DNA from: Lentzea jiangxiensis
GTDB taxonomy: Bacteria; Actinomycetota; Actinomycetes; Mycobacteriales; Pseudonocardiaceae
Assembly: GCF_900104175.1 (NCBI RefSeq)
Contig: NZ_FNIX01000001.1
Span: forward strand, 1,377,975 to 1,441,974
Length of the DNA: 64,000 nucleotides
Direction of reading: 5' to 3'
How positions within the stretch are numbered: position 1 is the stretch's first letter; every line of letters starts with the position of its first letter. This document shows, piece after piece, positions 18,266 to 27,436 of the stretch. The translations under genes were made by a program, and so were the position numbers. The notes beneath the pieces were generated by a model. The model was not told the origin of the DNA. It made no database searches and saw only the letters and a program-made list of their open reading frames with translations.

Positions 18266-18721
18266 TTCTTGTGGGGGGACCCCTGCGGTCGCCTGAGGTT
18301 CTGGGGTTGGTGTGGGGCCGCCTTCGGCGTCCGCATGGGCCTGTCCCCCTGTGCGGCTGCCTGGTTGTGATCCGCAGGTGGTGCGGGTGGTTGCGATCGC
18401 CGCCTGTTCGGGGGTGGCCGGGTTGCTGGTGGCGGGATCGGCTTGCGTGCTCTCCCCGAGGGCTCTGCGCTCAGACTCCCGACACTCCCCGAGGAGCCGG
18501 TCCAACGCCCCTCGCGAGTTGATGGCACGCCTGTCGCGTTGGGCGGTTTGCTTTCCCTGTGCGCCAACGGTGTACGGCGAAGGGCGCCGCCTCTGTGGCG
18601 ACGCCCTTCGCGACCCCGGAGCGAGAACGACGGGAACCCCGGCCCCTTCCCCAGGGCCGGGGTGTCACCGTGTCAGGGTGTTGTGTGTCTCAGATGGACC
18701 GTCCTAACGGGAGTGTGCGGG
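18266..18721. other. 456-nt gene-free stretch with two strong hairpins
   Basis: No supported gene; possible frames are broken and lack conserved features. CGAAGGGCG-CCGCC/GGCG-CGCCCTTCG (18578-18610) and CCCCGGCCC/GGGCCGGGG (18637-18645 with 18654-18662) are stable hairpins lying downstream of the minus-strand secreted-repeat gene. They probably terminate it. The rest (18270-18570) shows nothing I can name. Confidence 0.5.
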
Positions 18722-19399
18722 TTACGCGGCGGGCGCCGTGACGCCGGGGGGCAGGCACTCCACGTTGCGCTTGCCGTCGGGCTGGATCACGAACCAGGTT
18801 CCGCCGACGCCCTGACCCTTCCAGGCGCCCGGCTTCGGGTCCTGCGAGTAGGCGTAGAGCGCCCAGCCGTCGATCGCGACCTGCTTCTTGCCGTCGGCGC
18901 GGGTGATCAGCGAGACGAGCTTCGGGTCGATGCCCTCGACCTGGGGAACCGTGTCCGAGAGGAGCGGCGGCCAGGTCACCGCGCACTGGTTGTTGCAGTT
19001 CGACTTGCCTTCCGGCTTCGGGGTGTCCTTGTCGAAGCGGTACATCGTGCGGCCGTCGCCGTCCTGGACCACGAGGCCCATCTTGTCGACGGGCTTGCCG
19101 ACCAGCTTCAGCGAGCTGACCGGGGCGGCTGCAGGGGGCTGCGCCGCGGGCTGTGCGGCCGGGGTTTCCGGGGCCTGCTGCTGGACGGGGGTCTCGGGCG
19201 CCGCAGCGGGCTCCTGGAGTACCGGGGGCTGACCCACGTCGCCGTAGTCACCGAGGACGCCCAGGTCGGTTTCGGTCTGTGCCACCGGCTTGGAGTTGTT
19301 CGAGCCACTGCCCGTGGCGCTCCAGACACCCAGACCCAGCACAACTGCCAGTCCCGCGGCGAGCCCGATGGCAATGCGGTTACGTCGGATCACACTCAT
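18722..19399 (-). CDS. membrane-anchored secreted-repeat (Y-X4-D) protein
   Basis: 225 residues from ATG 19399, chosen for AAGGAGG just upstream. An N-terminal anchor (residues ~8-30) and a Pro/Ala/Gln-rich wall linker (~45-95) precede two copies of the secreted repeat PF03640: the first with GRTMYRFDKDTPKP, CNNQCAVTWPPLL, the second with GWALYAYSQDPKPG and WFVI. Such proteins are typical of streptomycete and Pseudonocardiaceae surface lipoproteins of unknown role, sometimes tied to redox-active membranes. The C-terminal cysteine (VECLPPG) is unusual. It is followed by two hairpins. Confidence 0.88.
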   Translation of the reverse strand: MSVIRRNRIAIGLAAGLAVVLGLGVWSATGSGSNNSKPVAQTETDLGVLGDYGDVGQPPVLQEPAAAPETPVQQQAPETPAAQPAAQPPAAAPVSSLKLVGKPVDKMGLVVQDGDGRTMYRFDKDTPKPEGKSNCNNQCAVTWPPLLSDTVPQVEGIDPKLVSLITRADGKKQVAIDGWALYAYSQDPKPGAWKGQGVGGTWFVIQPDGKRNVECLPPGVTAPAA

Positions 19400-19530
19400 G
19401 TCCTCCTTGTCCATCCGTTCGCTCTATCGAGGCCATACGGGCGGGGTTGCGTCTCGGTTCAGAAACGAACCGAACCTCCTCGTCTCCCGAACGTCGGGCG
19501 GCACCGGGTCGTGCAGGAGGTGCAGGGTGG

Positions 19531-19955
19531 TTGTCGCTGGTCAGCTGGCGGAAGATGGCCGATCGGGTGGGTGCGCCGTTGCCGATCGGAATTCACGCCT
19601 CGGACGGGAGCGTGGCCGGGCCGCAGGACGGCGCGGTACTCGTGATCCGCTCACGAGACGCGTTGCGGAGGCTCGTGTGGAGTCCGAACGAGCTCGGGCC
19701 GGCTCGCGCGTACCTGAGCGGGGAGCTCGACCTCGAGGGGGAGGAAGCGCGGCTGCGGGGTGCGCTGCACACCAAGAGCCGCGATCGGCACGCGATCTCG
19801 CACCACTACTGGGAAGTGTGCGACGAGCCGTTCGTCGCGACCTCCACGATCGAGATGGGGAGCACGTCGGCGAGCGCGACCACCCCGAGTGCGCCGCGGC
19901 GCTGCACCGGCTGTTGAAGCCGGAGGGCCGCCTGCTGCAGCAGATGCGAGCTCCT
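19531..19955 (+). pseudogene. decayed cyclopropane-fatty-acyl-phospholipid synthase
   Basis: The first ~75 residues (PLPIGIHASDGSVAGP, VIRSRDALRRLVWSPNELGP, ARAYLSGELDLEGEEA) match the N-terminal domain of actinobacterial cfa/mycolic-acid-type methyltransferases. The frame then jumps to HTKSRDRHAISHHY, and from there to STIEMG, losing most of the S-adenosylmethionine-binding domain. A one-base loss near 19858 (ATGGGGAGCAC instead of ATGGGxGAGCAC) moves the rest, EHVGERDHPECAAALHRLL, into another frame. So there are two internal deletions and one frameshift, and no active enzyme is possible. Confidence 0.8.
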
Positions 19956-20052
19956 GCGACCGTGTGCCGCAATCCCCTCGGGCACCTGGATCGTGCTGGG
20001 GAGCGCACGTCACAGCACCCGTGCCGGCGGCATGTGCGGGTTAGGGTGGGTC

Positions 20053-22101
20053 GTGGGCAACGACATCTCCTTCCCGCGCCAACAGGCGCGCACCCAGCGG
20101 TTCACCGTCGGCGCACCGAGGACCTTCGCGGTGTCGGCGGACGGCGCACGCGTCTTCTTCCTGCGCCCGGCCACGGCCACGAGCCGCGCGAATGGGCTCT
20201 GGGAGCTGAACACCTCCACCGGCGTCGAGCGGCTGCTCGCCGACCCGGCGGCGCTGCTGACCGACCCGGAGGACCTGCCGGCCGAGGAGAAGGCGCGCCG
20301 GGAGCGCACGCGTGAGTCCGGCGCGGGCATCGTCGGGTACGCGCTGTCCCGCGACGCCTCGGTGGCCTCGTTCGCGCTGTCCGGGCGGCTGTTCGTGGCC
20401 GACCTGGTCAACGGTGCCGTCCGGGAGCTGCCCACCGAGGGCGGCGTCATCGACCCGCGGGTCGACCCGACCGGGGAGCGCGTGGCCTACGTCACGCGCG
20501 GCACGTTGCGGGTCGTCGAGCTGGCGTCGGGCGAGGACTACGCCGTCGCCGTGCCGGACGGCGAGGACGTGACGTTCGGGCTGGCCGAGTTCATCGCGGC
20601 CGAGGAGATGTCGCGCTACCGCGGCTACTGGTGGGAACCGGGGGGCAAGCGCCTCATCGCGGCGCGGGTGAACAACGCGCCCGTGCAGCGCTGGTACATC
20701 GCCGACCCGGCGAACCCCGGCACCGCCGCCACCGAGATCGCCTACCCGGCGGCGGGCACGGCCAACGCCACCGTGTCGCTGCAGGTGGTGTCGCTGGACG
20801 GCACGTTCGTGCCGGTGCTGCTGGAGTTCGACTACCTCAACGACGTGCACTGGTCGTCCGGTGGTGCTCCGCTGATCACGACGCAGACCCGTGACCAGCG
20901 CACTCGCCGGATCCACGCGCTGGTGCCCGACACCGGCGCCGTCACCGAGCTCGCGGTCGAGACCGACCCGGTGTGGCTCGAGGTCAGCGACGGCGCTCCC
21001 GCCTGGACCCCGGACGGTCGCCTCGTGCGGATCGTGGGGGAGGGCGACGAGTACGCGCTGAAGGTCGGCGACGCGGTCCTCACCTCCGGGCTGCAGGTGC
21101 GCCGGGTGCTCGACATCGCCGACGACTCGATCCTGGTCGCCGCGTCCGCCGACGACCCGACCCAGGTGCACGTCTACTCCGTGGGCGAGACCGTCGAGCA
21201 GGTGTCCACTGAGGACGGTGTGCACTCCGCGATCCGCGGCGGGGACACGGTTGTGCTCGTTTCGGCCACTGTGGACAGGTTCGGCGCGCGAGTCCGGGTG
21301 GGCGACCACGAGATCGAGTCGTGGGCGGACACGCCGGTGATCAAGGCGTCCCCGCGGATGCTGACGCTGGGCGAGCGCGGGATCAGGGCGGCGCTGCTGC
21401 TGCCGTCCGGTCACGTGCCGGGCACGAAGCTGCCGGTGCTGATGGACCCGTACGGCGGCCCGCACGCGCAGCGCGTGCTGTCGTCGCAGAACGCCTTCCT
21501 CGCCTCGCAGTGGCTGGCGGACCAGGGGTTCGCGGTCATCGTCGCGGACGGCCGCGGCACGCCGGGGCGCGGCCTCGCCTGGGAGCGCGCGATCGCGTTC
21601 GACTTCGCCGGCGTCACGCTCGACGACCAGGTGGACGCGCTGCACGCGGCCGCGGAGGTCGAGCCCGACCTCGACCTCACCCGCGTGGCGATCCGGGGCT
21701 GGTCCTACGGCGGCTACCTGAGCGCGCTGGCCGTCCTGCGCCGCCCGGACGTCTTCCACGCGGGCATCGCGGGCGCCCCGGTCACCGACTGGCGCCTCTA
21801 CGACACCCACTACACCGAGCGCTACCTGGGCCACCCGGACGAGAAGCCCGAGGTCTACGACTCCAACTCGCTCATCGCCGACGCGGACAAGCTCTCCCGC
21901 CCGCTGATGATCATCCACGGCCTGGCCGACGACAACGTGGTGGCGGCCCACACGCTGCGCCTCTCCAGCGCGCTGCTGGCCGCCGGTCGCCCGCACACCG
22001 TGCTGCCGCTCTCGGGCGTCACGCACATGACCCCGCAGGAACAGGTGGCGGAGAACCTGCTGCTCCTGCAGGTCGACTTCCTCAAACAGTCCCTGGCCTG
22101 A
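20053..22101 (+). CDS. S9 family prolyl oligopeptidase (dipeptidyl-peptidase IV-like)
   Basis: 682 residues from GTG 20053, with no signal peptide, so cytoplasmic. The N-terminal ~420 residues form a beta-propeller; the glutamates in LAEFIAAEEMSRYRGYWW resemble the DPP4 glutamate motif that binds the free N-terminus. The catalytic domain has the serine in GWSYGGYLSAL, the aspartate in HGLADDNV and the histidine in SGVTHMT. It should cut dipeptides after proline or alanine. TAGGGT (20042-20047) ends 5 nt before the GTG, indicating a leaderless transcript. It follows the broken cfa gene. Confidence 0.94.
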   Translation: MGNDISFPRQQARTQRFTVGAPRTFAVSADGARVFFLRPATATSRANGLWELNTSTGVERLLADPAALLTDPEDLPAEEKARRERTRESGAGIVGYALSRDASVASFALSGRLFVADLVNGAVRELPTEGGVIDPRVDPTGERVAYVTRGTLRVVELASGEDYAVAVPDGEDVTFGLAEFIAAEEMSRYRGYWWEPGGKRLIAARVNNAPVQRWYIADPANPGTAATEIAYPAAGTANATVSLQVVSLDGTFVPVLLEFDYLNDVHWSSGGAPLITTQTRDQRTRRIHALVPDTGAVTELAVETDPVWLEVSDGAPAWTPDGRLVRIVGEGDEYALKVGDAVLTSGLQVRRVLDIADDSILVAASADDPTQVHVYSVGETVEQVSTEDGVHSAIRGGDTVVLVSATVDRFGARVRVGDHEIESWADTPVIKASPRMLTLGERGIRAALLLPSGHVPGTKLPVLMDPYGGPHAQRVLSSQNAFLASQWLADQGFAVIVADGRGTPGRGLAWERAIAFDFAGVTLDDQVDALHAAAEVEPDLDLTRVAIRGWSYGGYLSALAVLRRPDVFHAGIAGAPVTDWRLYDTHYTERYLGHPDEKPEVYDSNSLIADADKLSRPLMIIHGLADDNVVAAHTLRLSSALLAAGRPHTVLPLSGVTHMTPQEQVAENLLLLQVDFLKQSLA

Positions 22102-22106
22102 GCAAG

Positions 22107-22145
22107 CGGAAGGGGCGCCTCCCGCGAACGGGAAGCGCCCCTTCC
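22107..22145. terminator. bidirectional terminator
   Basis: CGGAAGGGGCG-CCTCCCG (22107-22124) pairs with CGGGA-GCGCCCCTTCCG (22127-22145) around a 2-4 nt loop. It lies between the convergent S9 peptidase and speE-like genes. Confidence 0.88.
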
Positions 22146-22159
22146 GGAAAACCGAACCG

Positions 22160-23008
22160 TCAGGCCAGCGACTGCCGCACCCGGTACGGCGGGATGCTGT
22201 TGCCCACCAGTGCCAGGTCGTCGATCGTCTCCGGCTCGTACCCGGCCGTCTTCAGGCGCTCGACCATGAGAGCGGTCGGGTCCTCGACGACGTCCGCGCG
22301 GCCGAACAGGTACGCCCACTCGTGCTCGTCCGAGCCGTAGTACGCGACCGTGTCGAACACCTCGTTGAACCGCTGCCAGGAGCGGATCAGCGTGGTGTTG
22401 CGCCACATCGTCTGGCAACCGGACTGGTTGACGACGACACCGCCGGGACGCAGCAGGGCCTTGCACATGCGCAGGAAGTCGGCGCCGTACAGGCGGTTGT
22501 GCTGCGCCTCCTCCTCACGCTCGTCGGGCAGGTCCACCAGCACGATGTCGTACTTCTCCGACGTCGTGCGGATGTACTCGAACCCGTCGATGTACTGCAC
22601 GCGGATCGGGCCGTCGCCCTTCTCCGCGGCGGCCAGCTCCTCGACCGTGTAGCCGTACGGGAGGTGCTCCGCGCACAGTTTCACGGCCTGCTCGTCGATG
22701 TCGATGTGGTCGACCACCGAAGCACCGTGCTGAACGGCCATCTGGCACACGACGCCCTCGGAGGAGCCGATGACCAGCACGCGCTCGACGGTGTCGGCCA
22801 GCAGCAGCGCCGGCACCATCAGGGCCTCGTGGTAGGTCAGCTGGCTGAACTCCGTCGACTGGCGGTCATCGTCGCAGAACAGCGACAACCCCTGGGCCGT
22901 GCGGGCGATCACGAGGTGCTGGAAGTCGGTTTTGGTGTCGACCACCACCTCGTCCACGCGCCAGTGGCGGGTCATGCCCTCGGCGAGTGGTTCGTTGATG
23001 ACGTTCAC
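22160..23008 (-). CDS. speE: spermidine synthase-like aminopropyltransferase
   Basis: 282 residues from GTG 23008, overlapping the speD stop (GTGA). It should transfer an aminopropyl group from decarboxylated AdoMet to putrescine or another diamine. The fold's landmarks are present (IDIDEQAVKLCAEHL for AdoMet ribose, YDIVLVDLPDE for the active-site aspartate, LLRPGGVVVNQSG). However, the usual GGGDG loop reads IGSSEGV and the usual DSSDP reads DLPDE, so substrate preference may differ from standard SpeE. Context with speD and an ODC-type decarboxylase still supports polyamine synthesis. Confidence 0.85.
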   Translation of the reverse strand: MNVINEPLAEGMTRHWRVDEVVVDTKTDFQHLVIARTAQGLSLFCDDDRQSTEFSQLTYHEALMVPALLLADTVERVLVIGSSEGVVCQMAVQHGASVVDHIDIDEQAVKLCAEHLPYGYTVEELAAAEKGDGPIRVQYIDGFEYIRTTSEKYDIVLVDLPDEREEEAQHNRLYGADFLRMCKALLRPGGVVVNQSGCQTMWRNTTLIRSWQRFNEVFDTVAYYGSDEHEWAYLFGRADVVEDPTALMVERLKTAGYEPETIDDLALVGNSIPPYRVRQSLA

Positions 23009-23400
23009 GCGGCGTGCTCCTTGATGCCACGAGTGACGAGATCCGTGCTCACGTGAGCGGCGCCCAGTGCGTCAGCGAGTAGCTGCACGGCGAGCGCGGG
23101 TTTCGCACGAGTACCGCAGGTGAACACGTCGACGAACACCGAACCCACTTCCGGGTAGGTGTGGATCGAGGCATGGGATTCCGACAGCAGGGCCAGCACG
23201 GTGACTCCTTGGGGATCGAACTTCTTGGAGATCACCTCCAGCACAGTTGCGTCGGCCTGCGTGAGAACCTCACCGAGGGCGTGTCGCAGGAACTGCTCGT
23301 CGTCGAGCAGATCGGCACTCACACCCGAAAGCTCTGCAAGTACGTGCTGTCCCGCGAACAAACCGACGGTCTCCTCGGTCTGACAGGGCGCTTCGGACAT
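23005..23400 (-). CDS. speD: S-adenosylmethionine decarboxylase proenzyme
   Basis: 131 residues, the short bacterial class. It decarboxylates AdoMet to supply aminopropyl groups. The chain self-cleaves before the serine in LSESHASIHTYPE, which becomes the pyruvoyl cofactor; histidine and cysteine for processing are in IHTYPE and VFTCGTRAKP. ATG 23400 is preferred over TTG 23403, with GGAG upstream. It is 33 nt after the decarboxylase gene and overlaps speE, so the three form one operon. Confidence 0.95.
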   Translation of the reverse strand: MSEAPCQTEETVGLFAGQHVLAELSGVSADLLDDEQFLRHALGEVLTQADATVLEVISKKFDPQGVTVLALLSESHASIHTYPEVGSVFVDVFTCGTRAKPALAVQLLADALGAAHVSTDLVTRGIKEHAA

Positions 23401-23433
23401 CAATCACTCCAAACTATGTGAATTGCGGCGGAC

Positions 23434-24600
23434 TCAGATGCAGTACGTGGCCAGCGGCGGGAAGCCGTTGAAGCACACGGACGAATAGGAGGAGGTGTAG
23501 GCGCCCGCGTGGAGGATGTCCACGTGGTCGCCCGCCTGCAGGTCGAGCGGCAGGTCGTAGCGGGTGTGCTGGTAGATCACGTCGTCCGCGTCGCACGTCG
23601 GACCCGCCAGCACGATCGGGCCGGTCTCGCCGCCGTCGCGCGAGGTCCGCAGCCGGTACGCGATCGCCTCGCCCTCGGTCTCGGCGAGGCCCTGGTAGCG
23701 GCCGATGTCGAGGTAGACCCAGCGGCGCTCGTCCGAATAGGACTTCCGCGACACGAGCACGACCGACGACCGGATCATGCCGGCCTCGGCGGAGACCGCC
23801 CGGCCGGGCTCGATCATCACGCGGGGACGTGAGGGACCGAAGTGCCGGGCGAGCGAGGCCTCGATGGCGGAGGCGAAGGACTCGAGCGACGGCGTGGAGG
23901 CCTGGTACACGGCGGGGAGACCGCCGCCCAGGTTGACCGTCGTCGTCTCGATGCCCTCGGCACGCAGCTTCGCGGCGATCAGGGCGGCGTCGGCGATGCC
24001 GGAGTCCCAGCCCTCCACCGAGAGTTGCTGCGAGCCCGCGTGGAACGCGACGCCGAGAGGAACGAGTCCCAACTCGTGCGCCAGCCGCAAGAGATCCGTC
24101 GCCATCTCGGGATCGCAACCGAACTTGTTGCCGAACGGGTACGTGGAACCCTTGCTGTGGACGAGAATCCGCACCAGCACGGCCGAGCCCGGCGCGTGCG
24201 CTGCGACGAACCGGACGTCCTGCTCGCTGTCCGACACGAACATCCGCACGCCGCGCGAGTGGGCGTACGCGATGTCAGCGGCCTTTTTGATGGGGTTGCT
24301 GTACGAGATCGACGACGGCGCGGCGCCGCGCGCCAGGCACAGGTCGATCTCCGCGGGTGACGCCACGTCGAAGTGCGCCCCCTCGGCGACCAGCGTGCCG
24401 ACCACGTCGGACTCGGGGTTCGACTTGACCGCGTAGTAGATGTCGACGGACGGCATCGCCGCGCGGATCGCCTGGTAGCGGCCGCGAATCGTCTCGAGGT
24501 CGATCACCAGACACGGTGTCGACGGGTTCTCCTGGTCCAGGAAACGCCGAATACGAGCCTCTGCCTCGGTGCGCCGATGAACGGCGAAGCTCTCGGTCAT
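23434..24600 (-). CDS. ornithine/lysine decarboxylase, alanine-racemase fold
   Basis: 388 residues, PLP-dependent fold III. It makes putrescine (or cadaverine) as the first step of the polyamine operon. The PLP lysine is in YYAVKSNP (~residue 58), with HAGSQQ, LGGGLPAVY and the phosphate-binding EPGRAVSAEAG. The catalytic cysteine of the partner subunit is in GPTCDADDV, and the GAYTSSYSSVCFNGFPPL C-terminus is typical of eukaryotic-type ODC. Substrate choice between ornithine and lysine cannot be fixed by eye. Transcription runs to speD and speE. Confidence 0.9.
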   Translation of the reverse strand: MTESFAVHRRTEAEARIRRFLDQENPSTPCLVIDLETIRGRYQAIRAAMPSVDIYYAVKSNPESDVVGTLVAEGAHFDVASPAEIDLCLARGAAPSSISYSNPIKKAADIAYAHSRGVRMFVSDSEQDVRFVAAHAPGSAVLVRILVHSKGSTYPFGNKFGCDPEMATDLLRLAHELGLVPLGVAFHAGSQQLSVEGWDSGIADAALIAAKLRAEGIETTTVNLGGGLPAVYQASTPSLESFASAIEASLARHFGPSRPRVMIEPGRAVSAEAGMIRSSVVLVSRKSYSDERRWVYLDIGRYQGLAETEGEAIAYRLRTSRDGGETGPIVLAGPTCDADDVIYQHTRYDLPLDLQAGDHVDILHAGAYTSSYSSVCFNGFPPLATYCI

Positions 24601-24707
24601 TTCCCCAGGGTTCCCCCTTCATCCGCCTGCGTTCCGTACGCGGGCACGGCCGACCACTCTACGGCCTTGACACCGCAAGCGCGCAATCCCGTCGGGCCGA
24701 GTGTGAT

Positions 24708-25892
24708 TTAGCCAGCAGAACGAAGTTCGATCATCGTGATGTCCGGCGGGGCCCCGACGCGCACCGGCGGACCCCAGAAACCCGCGCCACGACTGGTGTA
24801 GAGCCACGTGTCGTCCACCTTCGACAGCCCCGCCGTGCTGGGTTGCTGCAACGGCACGAGGAAGTTGAACGGCACCATCTGTCCGCCGTGTGTATGGCCG
24901 GACAACTGGAGATCGACGCCGTGTGAAGACGCGTCGCTGACCAGCACGGGCTGGTGTGACAACAGGACTACGGGGTTGTCGCGGTCCCGTCCCGCGAGTG
25001 CCCGGCCGAAGTCGGGCCCGTCGTCGTACGACTTGCCGGTGACGTCGTTCACACCCACGACCTCGATGCCGCCGGCGACCGTCAACCCCTCGTTGCGCAA
25101 CGGGTTCACGCCGAGCCTGTCGAGCTCCGCGATCCACTGCTCGTGACCGGAGAAGTACTCGTGGTTGCCCGTCACGAAGAAGCTGCCGTGCTTCGAGACG
25201 AGGTCCCGCAGCGGTGCGGCGGCCTCGCCCAGCTCGGCGACGGAGCCGTCGACCAGGTCACCGACGATCGCGACGAGGTCGGCCTCCTGCTCGTTGATCA
25301 TCCGCACGATCCGTTCGGTGTGCGAACGCCCGAGCAGCGGTCCGAGGTGGATGTCGCTCACGACCGCGATGCGGAAGCCCGACAGCGACGACTTGAGCTT
25401 GCCGAGTGACACGGGGACGTTCAGCATCCGCGGGTCGCCCAGCGCCTCGGTCATGCCGTAGCCGACGATGCCGCCCGCGGCGAGGCCGGAACCGATCGCG
25501 ACCGAGCGCGAGATGAACAGCCGCCGCGACGGGTCCGGCACGACCTCGACCGGTTCGGCGGCCTCGGCGCCGGTGCCGACGGCGACCGGCGCGGCGGTCG
25601 CCCGCCTGAGCAGGACCCGGCGCGGGACCTCGGCGATCCCGAGCACGATCACCAGGTAGAACAGCACCGCGAGCCAGACGAACCCCGGCCAGGCGAAGAA
25701 CTTCCCGTACTCCGGCGGCACCCTCCGCGTCACGACCAGGGCACTCATCAGCAGCAGGAACGCGCCGACGATGGCCAGCGCGCCGATGCGGCGCCCGAGC
25801 GTGCGCGGAAGCGTTGTGTCCACGACCAGCCGGCGCCACAGGTAGAGGTGACCGAGCGCGGTCGGAACTCCGAGGAGCAACAGGAAAATCAC
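24708..25892 (-). CDS. membrane metallophosphoesterase (YkuE/YaeI-like)
   Basis: 394 residues. Four N-terminal transmembrane helices (residues ~1-90) are followed by a twin-arginine-like segment (SRRLFISRSVAIGSGLAAGG, ~125-145). The calcineurin-type phosphoesterase domain carries the full metal-binding set: VSDIHLG, VGDLVDG, GNHEYF, LLSHQP and LSGHTHGGQ. The catalytic domain should lie outside the membrane. Related enzymes act on UDP-sugars, lipid headgroups or nucleotides; the substrate is unknown. It is separate from the polyamine operon (107-nt gap). Confidence 0.9.
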   Translation of the reverse strand: MIFLLLLGVPTALGHLYLWRRLVVDTTLPRTLGRRIGALAIVGAFLLLMSALVVTRRVPPEYGKFFAWPGFVWLAVLFYLVIVLGIAEVPRRVLLRRATAAPVAVGTGAEAAEPVEVVPDPSRRLFISRSVAIGSGLAAGGIVGYGMTEALGDPRMLNVPVSLGKLKSSLSGFRIAVVSDIHLGPLLGRSHTERIVRMINEQEADLVAIVGDLVDGSVAELGEAAAPLRDLVSKHGSFFVTGNHEYFSGHEQWIAELDRLGVNPLRNEGLTVAGGIEVVGVNDVTGKSYDDGPDFGRALAGRDRDNPVVLLSHQPVLVSDASSHGVDLQLSGHTHGGQMVPFNFLVPLQQPSTAGLSKVDDTWLYTSRGAGFWGPPVRVGAPPDITMIELRSAG

Positions 25893-26031
25893 GACATCAG
25901 TATGCTTTTCCCTCTCGCGTGGGCGACCTTCGGTGCTCCCTTCGGGGAAGCGCGCTCACGTTCGGCACGCGCACCGTCACAACCGGTGTGGCCTTCTTCC
26001 GGTCCCGGTGAGAAATCGCCCGCGAACCCGT

Positions 26032-26060
26032 GCAACCCGCCAGGCCCCAGGTGGCGTGAC
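26032..26060 (+). promoter_or_regulatory. possible ECF-type promoter
   Basis: GCAACC (26032-26037) and CGTGAC (26055-26060) are spaced by 17 nt, 30 nt before the sigma-factor gene. AAC in the -35 and CGT in the -10 are usual for ECF sigma factors, so autoregulation is possible. Confidence 0.3.
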
Positions 26061-26090
26061 TAACCCGGCACCGCAGAAGGGGGAAACCTG

Positions 26091-26588
26091 ATGAGTGACC
26101 GGGACGCCGCGTTCCAGGAGTACTTCGCGGCCCGTTCCGACGTCATGCGCGGCACGGCATACCTGCTGTGCGGTGACTGGCATCGCGCGGAAGACCTCGT
26201 GCAACAGGCGTTCACGAAGCTGTACCTGGCGTGGCGCCGGATCGAGCGGCACGAGGCGCTGGACGCCTACACCAGGCAGGTCCTGGTGCGGACGTTCCTG
26301 TCCGAGCGGCGGCGCGGGTGGTTCCGGTTCGAGTCGGCCAGTGACGACTTCGCCGACTCGGTCGCTCCCGCGGGCGTCCACCCCGAGGAGCGGATGGTGC
26401 TGCTGGAGGCGCTGGCGAAGGTGCCTCCGAAGCAACGTGCGTGCCTCGTCCTGCGGTACTGGGAGGACATGTCCGTCGAACAGACGGCCGCTGTCCTCGG
26501 GTGTTCGGGAGGAACCGTGAAGAGCCAGGCCGCGCGGGGGCTGCAGACGCTGCGCGGCCTGCTCGCAGAGCAGGAGAGGGTTCGATGA
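26091..26588 (+). CDS. SigE-family ECF sigma factor
   Basis: 165 residues. Region 2 (residues ~10-75: YLLCGDWHRAEDLVQQAFTKLY) and region 4 (~105-160: LPPKQRACLVLRYWEDMSVEQT as VPPKQRACLVLRYW, then GCSGGTVKSQAARGLQTL) identify the actinobacterial SigE/SigM-like ECF group, with no C-terminal extension. A GGGGG-rich ribosome site precedes ATG 26091. The stop overlaps the next gene's ATG (ATGA), so the membrane partner downstream is translationally coupled and is the likely anti-sigma or sensor. Confidence 0.94.
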   Translation: MSDRDAAFQEYFAARSDVMRGTAYLLCGDWHRAEDLVQQAFTKLYLAWRRIERHEALDAYTRQVLVRTFLSERRRGWFRFESASDDFADSVAPAGVHPEERMVLLEALAKVPPKQRACLVLRYWEDMSVEQTAAVLGCSGGTVKSQAARGLQTLRGLLAEQERVR

Positions 26589-27421
26589 ACGAACAGGACC
26601 TGAAGAACGCTTTCGAACGCGCGCTGGTGGCGAGCAGCCCGCCGCCGTCGATGGACCCCGGTCAGGCCCTCGACGCCGCCCGCAAGGCCAGGGCCAAGCG
26701 CTCGGCGTCGGTGCTGGGCGCCCTGGTCGCGGTGCTGGTCGTGGGGCTGGGGGTCGGCTCGGCGTTCGCGCTGAACCCCGAGCTGGGCCGTCAGGTGATG
26801 AAGGGTGCCGGGCAGATCCTGCCCTCGTCGGTCTGGGGACTGGAGTGGCCGGTCGGCCAGACCGACCGCACGGCCACGAACGGGCCGCAGGCGGACAGGG
26901 CGCGGAAGCTGCTCGAGGAGCTGAAGGGCGTCGTGCCGGCCGGGTACGACGCACCCCAGCTCCGCTACCAGGACTGGCGCTACAACGGCGGGGACATGCA
27001 GCGGACCCAGGGCCAGATCGCGTCCGACCGCGGTGTGACCCCGGAGGTCTGGGAGTACATGGCCCAGACACCGGTGCGCAAGGACGGCCAGGTGGGCTGG
27101 TTGCTCGCCGAGGTGTCCACACCGAACCGGGCACTGCCCGCCGAACCCTGCGCGCTGGCCAGGACGTTCTGGGGCATGGGCGGGGAGTGCGCGGTGGTGC
27201 TCGTCGACGGCCTGGAGGTCGGCGTCGTGCAGCGCAACACCAGCGGCCGCCACCAGTTCGACAAGTGGGCGACCTACCGCGCCCGGGACGGGCAGGTCGT
27301 GACGATCGCGCAGGACGACAGCTACGAGGGCGGTGGCTACCCGCAGCTCGACGTGCCGGTGTTCACCGAGCGGCAGCTGGCCGAGCTGGCGACCGATCCC
27401 CGGTTCCGGGTCGGCGGCTGA
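26585..27421 (+). CDS. single-pass membrane protein coupled to the ECF sigma factor
   Basis: 278 residues. The cytoplasmic N-terminus (~40 residues, NEQDLKNAFERALVASSPPPSM) is followed by one transmembrane helix (VLGALVAVLVVGLGVGSAFAL) and an external domain of ~210 residues with two cysteines (PAEPCALARTFWGMGGECAVV). It has no zinc-binding anti-sigma motif. Placement and topology suggest a regulator or sensor for the upstream sigma factor; the short N-terminal part would be the sigma-binding piece. The outer domain is not recognised. Confidence 0.8.
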   Translation: MNEQDLKNAFERALVASSPPPSMDPGQALDAARKARAKRSASVLGALVAVLVVGLGVGSAFALNPELGRQVMKGAGQILPSSVWGLEWPVGQTDRTATNGPQADRARKLLEELKGVVPAGYDAPQLRYQDWRYNGGDMQRTQGQIASDRGVTPEVWEYMAQTPVRKDGQVGWLLAEVSTPNRALPAEPCALARTFWGMGGECAVVLVDGLEVGVVQRNTSGRHQFDKWATYRARDGQVVTIAQDDSYEGGGYPQLDVPVFTERQLAELATDPRFRVGG

Positions 27422-27436
27422 CCGCGCCCGCACGCT

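Noticed and set aside
18266..18721. Plus-strand frames of 80-130 codons after glyA.
   Set aside because: No conserved motifs, they run through two strong hairpins, and overlapping frames compete equally.
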